Source: DASPFV01 sp035620975
GTDB lineage: Bacteria; Acidobacteriota; Vicinamibacteria; Vicinamibacterales; 2-12-FULL-66-21
Length of the DNA: 43,866 nucleotides
Reading direction: 5' to 3'
Assembly: GCA_035620975.1 (NCBI GenBank)
Contig: DASPFV010000095.1
Coordinates: forward strand, 1-43,866
The position numbers and the translations under genes are program-made. Numbering within the stretch: the first letter of the stretch is position 1; every line of letters begins with the position of its first letter. Shown here one piece after another: positions 24,424-35,658 of this stretch. Under the pieces are notes generated by a model that was not told the DNA's origin, ran no database searches, and saw only the letters and a program-made list of their open reading frames with translations.

Positions 24424-24710
24424 CGGCCAGCGCTGCAGCGACTCGCGCTGGAGGTGCTCCTCAGCTCGCCGGCAGCCCCTTCGGGCCACTTTGCCCCGTG
24501 GGGAATCGGTCACCACACCGCGACCACCCGTGAGTAATCGCAACGGCTGTGGCCGCTGCTTCTTTGCGCTAGAACGGAAAGATCATGCCACGCAAAGCCG
24601 ATCGGTGTATAAACCCCAGCGGTAATTGACTATTCACCTTCCGCCCGCGCGTCAGTTCGTCGTCCCGCCGCGCTTCAGTTGCTCGAACCAGGGTCGAAGG
24701 TCCGTCCCAC

Positions 24711-24825
24711 TCATGCTGGACTGGTCGATGGAGAAGGTACGAGCTCCACGCGATAACCCAGTCGTCGAAGTTGGCGGATCATCTTGGCAGGATTGCGCGA
24801 GTGCGCGCGTGGAAAATCAGCAGCC
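24711..24825 (-). pseudogene. possible transposase C-terminal remnant
   Basis: On the minus strand a frame reads A-D-F-P-R-A-H-S-R-N-P-A-K-M-I-R-Q-L-R-R-L-G-Y and then R-V-E-L-V-P before TGA at 24711-24713. An 'L-x-x-LGY-x-V-x-L-x-P' ending is reminiscent of the C-terminal tail of some transposases. The frame has no credible upstream body because it runs into heptamer repeats. It overlaps the right direct repeat. The left repeat encodes the same first dozen residues and then diverges. This is a weak call from general pattern only. Confidence 0.2.
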
Positions 24826-24833
24826 CGGGAATC
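24787..24833. repeat. 47-bp direct repeat, right copy
   Basis: Matches 21682-21728 at 45 of 47 positions. The start-to-start distance is 3105 bases, spanning the whole kinase gene and its promoter. Confidence 0.9.
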
Positions 24834-24835
24834 GC

Positions 24836-24902
24836 CAATCAACCATCGGCAATCTGCCAATTGCCCGATTCAATCGGCATTCCGCAATCGGCAATCGGCA
24901 AT
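24836..24902. repeat. CAATCGG heptamer repeat region
   Basis: Imperfect CAATCGG units (CCATCGGCAAT, GCAATCGGCAATCGGCAAT). It ends four bases before the efp stop codon. Confidence 0.8.
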
Positions 24903-24905
24903 GTA

Positions 24906-25469
24906 TCAGGCCCTCGACAGGTACTGGCCCGTTTCGGTACTGACGCGGACGGTGTCGCCGGCGTTCACGAACGGCGGCACCTGGACGACCAGCCCGGTCT
25001 CGAGGCGGGCCGGCTTCACCTGCGCGCTGGCGGTCGCCCCCTTGATGCCCGGCACCGTGTCCTCGACCTTCAGATCCACGGTCTGCGGCAGCTCGATGCC
25101 CACCGGCTCCGACCCGTAGAACTCCACCTTGATGATCGCGTCGGGGACGATGTAATTGACCGACTCGCCCAGCGCCTCCGACGCGATGTGGAGCTGCTCG
25201 AAGGTGCCCGTGTCCATGAAGTGGAACGCGTCGCCGTCCTTGTACAGGTACTGCATCTCGCGTTCGTCGAGCGTCGCGCGCTCGATGAAGTCTTCCGAGC
25301 GGAGCTTCTGGTCCGAGAGCGTCCCGCTCCGGATGTTGCGGAACTTGATTCGGACGAACCCCCGGAGGTTGCCGGGCGTGACGTGCTGGAGGTCGAGGAC
25401 CCGGAACAGGTCCTCGCCGATCTTGACCAGCATCCCCTTCTTGAGTCGTGTGGCCTGAATGGAGCTCAT
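24906..25469 (-). CDS. efp: translation elongation factor P
   Basis: EF-P enters the ribosomal E site and rescues stalling at polyproline stretches. The ATG at 25469 gives 187 residues, the standard length. The frame continues upstream but without homology. Domain I (MSSIQATRLKKGMLVKIGEDLFRVLDLQHV) is followed by the tip loop, then the two OB domains, ending in VSTETGQYLSRA. The tip loop reads PGNLRGF, so the residue aligned with E. coli Lys34 (PGKGQAF) is Asn34, and an Arg lies two positions later (Arg36). The usual beta-lysylation or rhamnosylation site is therefore absent, at least at position 34. No modification gene (epmA, earP, ymfI) is nearby. A CAATCGG repeat touches its 3' end. Confidence 0.95.
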   Translation of the reverse strand: MSSIQATRLKKGMLVKIGEDLFRVLDLQHVTPGNLRGFVRIKFRNIRSGTLSDQKLRSEDFIERATLDEREMQYLYKDGDAFHFMDTGTFEQLHIASEALGESVNYIVPDAIIKVEFYGSEPVGIELPQTVDLKVEDTVPGIKGATASAQVKPARLETGLVVQVPPFVNAGDTVRVSTETGQYLSRA

Positions 25470-25607
25470 GGCGATCGCGGCCCGGAATGGGCACAACCGG
25501 AAGATCGTAGCAGGGTGGCGCAGCGCGGCGCAAGGTGGCCAGGCCTGCCGCATCGGCCGCGCGACGGCGTTGGCGGCCGTCGCGGATTCCCTGTTACCAT
25601 CGAGCGT

Positions 25608-26009
25608 ATGCCCTGGGACCCGTTGACCGACGTGCAGGCCTGGCGCGACCGGCTGGACCGCCTCGCGAACCCGCATCCCGAATCCTGGGCGCCGCCGATC
25701 GACGTTTACGAGACCGGCGATGCCTACGTGGTCCTCGCGGAGGTGCCAGGGCTGGCGCGGGAGCAGATCGCCGTGGAGCTGAACGACGATCGGCTGACGA
25801 TCCGGGGCGAGCGCGCCGGCGGGCCCGCCGGCGCCGACGTCGTGCACTACCATCAGGTGGAGCGCGGGCACGGCGCCTTCGTGCGGTCCTTCGAGTTCGC
25901 CGAGAAGATCGACGGCGAGCACGTGGTCGCCGACCTCGCCAACGGCATCCTGTCGGTCACGCTGCGGAAGCTGCCGCCGGCGGCTGCCCGACGCATCTCG
26001 GTGAAATAG
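25608..26009 (+). CDS. Hsp20/alpha-crystallin family small heat-shock protein
   Basis: ATP-independent holdase that binds unfolding proteins. The 133 residues contain the alpha-crystallin domain from PPIDVYETGDAYVVLAEVPGL (residues 29-49) to DLANGILSVTLRKLPP. The signatures A-N-G-I-L-S-V-T-L and R-S-F-E-F are typical. The ATG at 25608 fits this length. A longer upstream frame exists but codes for no recognisable protein. TACCAT (25595-25600) seven bases upstream is a weak -10. The htrA-type gene follows after four bases, forming a two-gene proteostasis operon. It is divergent from efp. Confidence 0.92.
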   Translation: MPWDPLTDVQAWRDRLDRLANPHPESWAPPIDVYETGDAYVVLAEVPGLAREQIAVELNDDRLTIRGERAGGPAGADVVHYHQVERGHGAFVRSFEFAEKIDGEHVVADLANGILSVTLRKLPPAAARRISVK

Positions 26010-26013
26010 CGCC

Positions 26014-27189
<1,176 letters not shown>

Positions 27190-27207
27190 TCGGCTGAACG
27201 GCGTGCT

Positions 27208-27906
27208 TCACTCGACCGAAGGTCGCGGGCGTGGGCCGGACACGGCCGGGCTCCCCGCCGCGCAGACGCGCCATTCCCGCTCGACGCCGACGCGGATGCC
27301 GATGCGGCGTGTCCACGTCACCCGGCGCGTGGGCAGCCCGTGATCCTCGATGCGCAGGCGGCTCGAGGTCAGATCGCGGCGGTTCTCCTGCAGCGAAATC
27401 CCCAGCGCCCGCGTGAGATTGCCAGGCCCGCGACAGAGCTCGTGAATGGCGAGCGTCTCGGCTGCCCTGCCGCTTCCCCGCGCCCGGCGACGCCGCATCA
27501 GCGCGTGTCCTTCGAGCGGCTCGAGCGCACGGATGAGGACCGCGGCCGGCGAGCCTTCCCCCTCGGTGACGGCGTTCACGAGGTAGTGCAGCCCGTAGTT
27601 CAGATAGACGTAGGCGATGCCGGGCAGGCCATACAGGGGAGCGTTGCGGACGGTCGGACCCGGTGCGGCGTGGCACGCCGGATCCGACTCGCCGATGTAC
27701 GCCTCGGCTTCGACGATGATGCCTGAGGCCAGCCCGGTGGGGCTCTCGTGAACGAGCACCTTCCCGATGAGATCGCGCGCGACCTCCAGGGTCGGCCGCA
27801 GGTAGAAGTCGCGAGACAGAATCCGGGGATGGGGCGACTGGCGACTGTGATTGGGCGATTGTCGACTCGGATTGGATTTGCCGATTGCCGCTCGCGCCGC
27901 CTTCAC
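27208..27906 (-). CDS. mpg: DNA-3-methyladenine glycosylase (AAG/MPG family)
   Basis: Monofunctional glycosylase that removes 3-methyladenine, hypoxanthine and ethenoadenine to start base excision repair. The core begins at LSRDFYLRPTLEVARDLIGKVLVH. It continues with the active-site segment GIIVEAEAYIGESDPACHA (catalytic Glu among residues 66-68), NAPLYGLPGIAYVYLNYGLHYLVNAV and LCRGPGNLTRALGIS. The start is a GTG that overlaps the TGA of the upstream HEAT gene (GTGA at 27903-27906), so translation is coupled. The first 28 residues are not part of the family. About 20 of them (IGKSNPSRQSPNHSRQSPHP) are encoded by a CCGATTG-type repeat that has kept the reading frame. Confidence 0.93.
   Translation of the reverse strand: MKAARAAIGKSNPSRQSPNHSRQSPHPRILSRDFYLRPTLEVARDLIGKVLVHESPTGLASGIIVEAEAYIGESDPACHAAPGPTVRNAPLYGLPGIAYVYLNYGLHYLVNAVTEGEGSPAAVLIRALEPLEGHALMRRRRARGSGRAAETLAIHELCRGPGNLTRALGISLQENRRDLTSSRLRIEDHGLPTRRVTWTRRIGIRVGVEREWRVCAAGSPAVSGPRPRPSVE
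27838..27895. repeat. CCGATTG-family repeat inside the mpg coding region
   Basis: Words GGCGACTG, GCGACTGTGATTGGG, CGATTGTCGACTCGGATTGG and GCCGATTGCCG occur in succession. Same family as 20768-20915, but here it is translated as the N-terminal extension of the glycosylase. Confidence 0.7.
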
Positions 27907-29135
27907 TGCGATAGTTTAATCCGCTCGACGGCTCTGGCCGCGGCCGCCGCGACCATCCGATCCTCGTCCTTCGTCAGCGGCTCCAGCGCGCCGAGCGTCT
28001 GCGGTCCCCCGATGATCCCGAGCACCTCCACCAGGTACCGCCGCGTCGTTGGCAGCGGCTCGAGGAGCCGCGTCACCAGGTCGGGCACCATCGCCGGACC
28101 GAGCTCGATGAGATAGGCCTGGGCCTGACGGGCGGTCGCGTCGTGCTCGAGGAAGTCGAGCAGGCGCGCCGTGTAGGTCTGTCCGAGCTTCACCAGCGCG
28201 AACGCCGCGGCGGTGCGGACCGTGTCGGCCTCGTCCATCGTGAACTCGACCTGCAGCCGTTCCCTCTCCGACGCGGCGCCCGCGCGGCCGAGCCCCTCGA
28301 CGGCGGCGCGGCGGACGGCCGGATCACGGCTCGTCAGCTGCGCCTTGAACAGGCCGATGCTGGACGGGTGGGCGATGCGGGCGAGTGCGGACAGCGCCGT
28401 GGCCGCCCCGGCTCCCCGGCCGTAGTAGGTGTACTGCTCCGTCAGGGAGGGCACGGCCCGCACATCCCCCAGCTCGCCGAGCGCCTGCATCGCCGCGAGC
28501 CGCACTTCCGCGTTGGCGTCGTTCACGGCCAGGCAGAGCGCATCGGACGCGCTCGCCACGCCCAGACGGCCGACGACCCGGGCGGCACCCGCGCGCACCA
28601 GGGGATCGGGATGCTCGAGCGCAGCCGTGAGCTGCTTTGCCATGTCGTCGTCGAGGGGGGGACGCGCGATGACGCCCAGCGTGTAGATGGCCTCGACCCT
28701 GACCTTCCCGTTCTGATCGCCCAGCGCCTGGAGCAGCGCGGACACGACTTCGGCCGGCGCCGACCACGGCCACGCGGCGAGCGGCCCCATGGCGAAGGCC
28801 TCCGGACCGCGGCCGTCGACGCCGACGTGGACGAACGGGACCGGCCGGGGCCGCACCGGCTGCGGCTCCACGAGAAAAATCGAGAGCTCTGCCAGGATCG
28901 CCTCGAGCTGGATGGCATCGACCGGATCGTTGGCCAGCGCGGCGAGCGGGACGGCCGCCTCCGGGTAGCGTGCCTCCTGCAGGAGTCGCACGGCGCTGAT
29001 CCGGATCTCGGGGTCGCTGTGAGCCAGGTTGCGGACGACATGCTCGAAGGGCAGCGGCTGCGCGGCGGCCGCCGGGGGCCAGGACCCGAGTACAAGGAGG
29101 AGCAGACACACGGACCGTGCGTGAAATCGCGTCAT
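27903..29135 (-). CDS. exported HEAT-repeat protein
   Basis: Read from the ATG at 29135, the product has 410 residues with a signal peptide (MTRFHARSVCLLLLVLGSWPPAAAAQ). The mature part is almost entirely alpha-helical HEAT/PBS-lyase-type repeats: DPEIRISAVRLLQEARYPEAAVPLAAL, NGKVRVEAIYTLGVIA, HPDPLVRAGAARVVGRLG, NAEVRLAAMQALGELGDVRAVPSL, DPAVRRAAVEGLGRAGA and further copies. Such solenoids are scaffolds. Location is probably periplasmic and partners are unknown. A longer frame back to 29204 lacks a plausible signal. It overlaps mpg by GTGA, an odd pairing of an exported scaffold and a cytoplasmic repair enzyme. Confidence 0.85.
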   Translation of the reverse strand: MTRFHARSVCLLLLVLGSWPPAAAAQPLPFEHVVRNLAHSDPEIRISAVRLLQEARYPEAAVPLAALANDPVDAIQLEAILAELSIFLVEPQPVRPRPVPFVHVGVDGRGPEAFAMGPLAAWPWSAPAEVVSALLQALGDQNGKVRVEAIYTLGVIARPPLDDDMAKQLTAALEHPDPLVRAGAARVVGRLGVASASDALCLAVNDANAEVRLAAMQALGELGDVRAVPSLTEQYTYYGRGAGAATALSALARIAHPSSIGLFKAQLTSRDPAVRRAAVEGLGRAGAASERERLQVEFTMDEADTVRTAAAFALVKLGQTYTARLLDFLEHDATARQAQAYLIELGPAMVPDLVTRLLEPLPTTRRYLVEVLGIIGGPQTLGALEPLTKDEDRMVAAAAARAVERIKLSQ

Positions 29136-29285
29136 GGGGATGTCGAGGGGGAGCGGAAACAATTGTAAATGGGAACGGGGAAATGGGAAGGAAGCCGGGC
29201 ACACGAAACGGCACGGATCGGCACGCTCAATTGCGCTGAACGGCGGAATTCACCCCGAACCTTGAATCCTGAACCTTCGAACGAT

Positions 29286-32213
<2,928 letters not shown>

Positions 32214-32215
32214 GT

Positions 32216-32247
32216 ACTGTGTGAGGATCCGTAAAATCCTGAACAGT
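32216..32247 (-). promoter_or_regulatory. nested inverted repeat in the uvrA leader
   Basis: ACTGT (32216-32220) pairs with ACAGT (32243-32247), and AGGAT (32224-32228) with ATCCT (32236-32240) around a seven-base loop. It ends three bases from the uvrA ATG and so could occlude ribosome entry or serve as an operator. It does not match the E. coli LexA box. Confidence 0.4.
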
Positions 32248-32390
32248 CCATGGTAGCGCACGGCTGAACCGGCTTCAACCTGAACGGCCGCCCACTTTGG
32301 CGCGGTCCGTGCTATTTTGTTGGAACCGTCGGAGCCGGCCGGCGTGTCGTAGCGCACCGGGTTCCGCATCGACTCAACCAAGAGGGGGCT

Positions 32391-32987
32391 GTGCCAGTTC
32401 GTTTGTTCATCGGCAACCTGCCGTACGCGGCAAGCGAGGCAGAGTTGCGCGACTACCTGTCCAGCGTCGGAGAACCCAGCCAGATCGTGCTTCCGACCGA
32501 CCGGGAAACCGGGCGTCCCCGGGGCTTCGCTTTCGTCGACTACGCGGAGCGCGCCGTCGCCGAAGAAGCGATCCGGCGCTTCAATCAGCAGATGTTCAAG
32601 GGTCGGCCGCTCGCGGTGAGCGAGGCGCGGCCGCGCGAGGAGCGACCTTCGGGCCCGCGGCCCGGTGGATACAGCGGTCCTCGGCCGAGTGGGCCTCCCG
32701 GCGGGGGTGGGTTCGGTGGCCCGCGGCCCGGCGGCCAGACGGGCGGCGGCACGGGGCCGGGCGGCGGGCCGCGCAGCCGCAACTTCGGGCCCGATGCCCC
32801 GCCGAAGAACAAACGCAGGCCGACGCGGAAGGAATCCGAACGCGGCCCGAAGGGCCCCATCAAAGAGCGGCCGGTCGGCCGGCTCTACGATGCCGACGAG
32901 GACTGGCGCACCGCCGACGACGATGTCGGGATCGACGACATCGCCACGAGCGCAGCTCCCGAAGACGAAGACGCCGACGAGAGCTGA
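32391..32987 (+). CDS. RRM-type RNA-binding protein with Gly/Pro/Arg-rich tail
   Basis: The 198-residue protein starts at a GTG preceded by AGAGGGGG. Residues 4-80 form one RNA recognition motif with RNP2 LFIGNL (5-10) and RNP1 RGFAFVDY (44-51), both with the aromatic residues needed for RNA stacking. Residues about 83-135 are Gly/Pro/Arg-rich (repeated G-P-R-P-G-G), like RGG tails. Next comes a basic patch (KNKRRPTRKESERGPKGP) and finally an acidic end (DEDADES). This matches bacterial glycine-rich RRM proteins (Rbp-like, cold-induced in cyanobacteria). It may act in RNA chaperoning or condensate formation (inference). It is divergent from uvrA. Confidence 0.9.
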   Translation: MPVRLFIGNLPYAASEAELRDYLSSVGEPSQIVLPTDRETGRPRGFAFVDYAERAVAEEAIRRFNQQMFKGRPLAVSEARPREERPSGPRPGGYSGPRPSGPPGGGGFGGPRPGGQTGGGTGPGGGPRSRNFGPDAPPKNKRRPTRKESERGPKGPIKERPVGRLYDADEDWRTADDDVGIDDIATSAAPEDEDADES

Positions 32988-33150
32988 GCTCGGCCGTTAC
33001 TGACACTCCGCAGCTGCCGCCCCCCACATGCCTCGGGGGCAATCGGCGAAGCACCGCCAATTTCACTACTCCGATCTGCCTCGCGTCGCCGCCACGTGTC
33101 CCTGTCCGGGCAGCGGGATTGCATAGCTCGGCGGCATGCAGGAAGGGCCA

Positions 33151-34443
33151 ATGATCCCCTCCGCCCAACGCGGAGAGTGGATCAGCTTCGAGGTGCGCAT
33201 GCGCCGGAGGCGCCTCGCACGTTGCCTGCTCCGCGCGGACCTCGCGATCGAGGATGGCGACCTGACTGCCGCTCGTGAGGCGCTGGAAGAAGCGCGCGAG
33301 ATAGATGCCTCGAGTCCGGGCCTCATGGAGCTCCAGGTCCGGCTCTGCCAGGCGGATGCCTGGGCCGGGCGGCGCACCGGTGACCACCTCCTCACCGGCA
33401 GTGAAGCGCCGGGAGGACAAGCCCTGGCCGGCCTCACAGGCAGTTGCCCGGGTGAGCTTGCCCACGCAACTGTCGACCAGCCGCCGCCCACGACTGCAAT
33501 CGATGCGGAAAACCTAAGGCCCGTTCCCGACATCTTCTTCAGGGGCATCCCTGCTGACAACGACATGCCCCCGCCGACCGCAGCGAATCCGGCGCGATGG
33601 CGCCGGCGCGCGGTGAACGGCTCGATTGCCGCAGCGGTAGCGTTCGGCCTCCTGCTGGCGTGGAGCACCGGACGTGAGGCGCCACGAGAGCCGGAGGCCC
33701 GCCCCCCCGCCACGCCCGCCGCGGTGCCGACGGTACCGACGCCTTCACCCACCCTGTCGGTCGACGCCGATGGGGAGCGTGTGCGCATCGCGCGCGAACT
33801 GGTCGTGGCGCAGCAGGCGAGCATGCGAATGGAAGGCGCAGAGGAAACGCCCGAGCCACCGCCGCCGGCCCTCGGACCGCCTGTTGCCGCGGCGGAGCCG
33901 CAGACCGAACGGGCGGATGTCGTCGCTGCCCTGAACGTCCGGCCAGCCGAGCCGGAGCCGGCGGCAGAGCCGGAGCGGAATCCGCCGCCTTCGCCGCAAC
34001 CCGAGCCTCTTCCGGTCGCGACGAGCGGAGTTGCCGCGTTACCAGCCGCCACTCCCGTTCCGCTGGATCCGCCGACGTTTCGGATGGCCGGGACTCCTGC
34101 CGGACCCGCAGCTGTGGACGAATCAGCTCGCGTCCGTACTGTGCTGGCGCGCTACGAAGTGGCGTACAGCGCGCTCGATGCGGGTGCGGCGAGCGAGGTC
34201 TGGCCACGCGTCAACCGCGGTGCGCTCGAACGGGCGTTCGGCGGCCTGACCTCGCAGCGTGTCTCACTCGGCTCGTGCGACGTCACCGTGGAAGGGCCGG
34301 CCGCGAGGGCCACGTGCCGCGGGCGGGCGAGCTGGATACCGAAAGTCGGCGGCGGCGGACAGCGAACCGAGCCCCGGCGCTGGACGTTCGAGCTGCGGAA
34401 GTCGACCGAGGGCTGGCTTATCGAAAGCGCTGACACGCGGTAG
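33151..34443 (+). CDS. membrane protein with TPR-like N-terminus and NTF2-like C-terminal domain
   Basis: I prefer the ATG at 33151 because AGGAAGGG (33140-33147) precedes it; an ATG at 33136 is also in frame. The product has 430 residues. Residues about 18-60 look like a TPR helix pair (RCLLRADLAIEDGDLTAAREALEEAREIDASSPGLMELQVRL). A single transmembrane helix (about 157-172, VNGSIAAAVAFGLLLAW) leads to a long Pro/Ala/Glu-rich linker. The C-terminal 115 residues (VRTVLARYEVAYSALDAGAASEVWPRVNRGAL through GWLIESADTR) resemble an NTF2/SnoaL-like domain of the sort found after kinase-TPR proteins in Acidobacteria. No kinase domain is present here, so it may be a stand-alone sensory or scaffold partner (inference). 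Confidence 0.7.
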   Translation: MIPSAQRGEWISFEVRMRRRRLARCLLRADLAIEDGDLTAAREALEEAREIDASSPGLMELQVRLCQADAWAGRRTGDHLLTGSEAPGGQALAGLTGSCPGELAHATVDQPPPTTAIDAENLRPVPDIFFRGIPADNDMPPPTAANPARWRRRAVNGSIAAAVAFGLLLAWSTGREAPREPEARPPATPAAVPTVPTPSPTLSVDADGERVRIARELVVAQQASMRMEGAEETPEPPPPALGPPVAAAEPQTERADVVAALNVRPAEPEPAAEPERNPPPSPQPEPLPVATSGVAALPAATPVPLDPPTFRMAGTPAGPAAVDESARVRTVLARYEVAYSALDAGAASEVWPRVNRGALERAFGGLTSQRVSLGSCDVTVEGPAARATCRGRASWIPKVGGGGQRTEPRRWTFELRKSTEGWLIESADTR

Positions 34444-34470
34444 CGCCGGCAGCCGCTCTTCGAGGCTCTT

Positions 34471-35637
34471 CTACCTGGGAAATGCGTATTCGAGTGCGAC
34501 GGTGGGCGTAACCGCCGCCGTCAGCCCGTGCTCGACGACCGGCACGCGTACGTGTGCGGCGAGCACGAGCGTGCCCGAGACGTTCCACTTCAGTCCCGCA
34601 AGCGCGGTCACCTGTGTAATGCCGGACGACCCGGCTACCAGCCGGAGCGTATCCACGCCCACGATAGTCGGGTGTGGCGCGGCGGCCAGGCTCACCGACC
34701 GAAGCTCCGACACGTGACGGCCGAGGATTTCTCCGGCGAAGGTGACGGTAGGGCTCAATGCGGCCGAGAGCGCGCCCGCAAACGTGATCTCGTCCGAGAC
34801 GCCGCCGCGCACGATTCCGGCGTTGCCGTGGACGCCGAGCGGGCCGCGATCGTACGACCCCACGCCCAGCAGCCGCCATGAAGTCGAGCCGGCGCCCAGG
34901 AGGTTGGCCTCGTCGCCGGTGGGAAGGCGGAACTCGCCGGCTGCGGCGATGCCCCCGTTGCGCGCGTTGAGAAGCGTGACCTTTCCCCGGATTGCGGTAT
35001 CCCCGATGCCGCTGGCGGTCGCCGCGGCGCTCGCCTGGATGAAGGTCGATCCCCGGTAAACGTTGACGCGTTCGCCGTCGAGCGTCAGCCGCACGAGAGG
35101 CACGGCGGCGCCAATCTCTATCCGATCCGTGATCCCGACATTGGCGAGCAGCGTCATCGTGCTGGTACGCACGTTGAGCGTCAGCGATTCCGTGTCGAAC
35201 GGCTGAGCCTCGTCGCGGAAGCGATTCGCAATCGTCACGAGCGTCCCGTCGTCGAGACTCAGCCCGTTCAGCCTCGTGAAGTCCGACGACGAGAAGGTGA
35301 CCCCGAAGGAGGCCCGACCCTGGCCGGCAGTCAGTGCCCGCTCGGTGAAGAACGCGCCGAAGCTTTCGGTCGCGCGCTCGACCGTGCCCAGCTCGGGGTT
35401 GAGTCGGTAGAGGAATCCGCCCGACGAGGTCGCCAGCGGCACCGACGTGAGATTGACGAGCAGGGCGCGCGCGATCGTGTCGCGCGCGGCTTCGGCCGCC
35501 TCGCGATCGCGCTCGAAATCGGCGGTCGGAACAGCCTGATTCGTCATCAGAAACCCGACGATGTCGCTGACCGTGTCCTGCGCGCGCGCCTCCACGGCCG
35601 TCAGCAGCAGGACGAGCACGAGAATCGCTGTTCTCAT
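34471..35637 (-). CDS. outer-membrane beta-barrel protein, phenol-MetA/transporter-like
   Basis: The ATG at 35637 starts a good signal peptide (MRTAILVLVLLLTAVEARAQ). A GTG at 35655 is an alternative. The 388-residue product has a helical leader (about 30-65), then alternating amphipathic beta strands: GRASFGVTFSSSDFTRL, LTLNVRTSTMTLLANVGITDRIEIGAAVPLVRL, GDTAIRGKVTLL, GIAAAGEFRLPTGDEANLLG and WNVSGTLVLAAHVRVPV, ending VTPTVALEYAFPR with a terminal aromatic pair. The combination 'ITDRIEIGAAVPLV' and 'LPTGDEANLLG' is typical of the MetA-pathway/alpha-amylase-like outer-membrane family. Substrate unknown. It follows the BACON lipoprotein gene closely on the same strand and is probably co-transcribed. 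Confidence 0.78.
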   Translation of the reverse strand: MRTAILVLVLLLTAVEARAQDTVSDIVGFLMTNQAVPTADFERDREAAEAARDTIARALLVNLTSVPLATSSGGFLYRLNPELGTVERATESFGAFFTERALTAGQGRASFGVTFSSSDFTRLNGLSLDDGTLVTIANRFRDEAQPFDTESLTLNVRTSTMTLLANVGITDRIEIGAAVPLVRLTLDGERVNVYRGSTFIQASAAATASGIGDTAIRGKVTLLNARNGGIAAAGEFRLPTGDEANLLGAGSTSWRLLGVGSYDRGPLGVHGNAGIVRGGVSDEITFAGALSAALSPTVTFAGEILGRHVSELRSVSLAAAPHPTIVGVDTLRLVAGSSGITQVTALAGLKWNVSGTLVLAAHVRVPVVEHGLTAAVTPTVALEYAFPR

Positions 35638-35658
35638 CGCCTGTCTCAAATCCACGGC

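Larger units (their letters stand above)
24401..24905. other. intergenic region upstream of the kinase, with right direct repeat and heptamers
   Basis: No supported gene. It holds the kinase -10 box (24418-24423), a featureless stretch (24424-24650), a possible coding remnant on the minus strand (24711-24782), the right 47-bp direct repeat (24787-24833) and a CAATCGG repeat (24836-24902) running up to the efp stop codon. Confidence 0.7.

Noticed and set aside
24652..24714. 20-residue minus-strand frame MSGTDLRPWFEQLKRGG following the possible remnant with an ATGA overlap
   Set aside because: Too short to support; it may be part of a degraded element but nothing confirms translation.
32216..32247. 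LexA (SOS) box upstream of uvrA
   Set aside because: CTGT and ACAG are present but separated by far more than the eight bases of the E. coli box.
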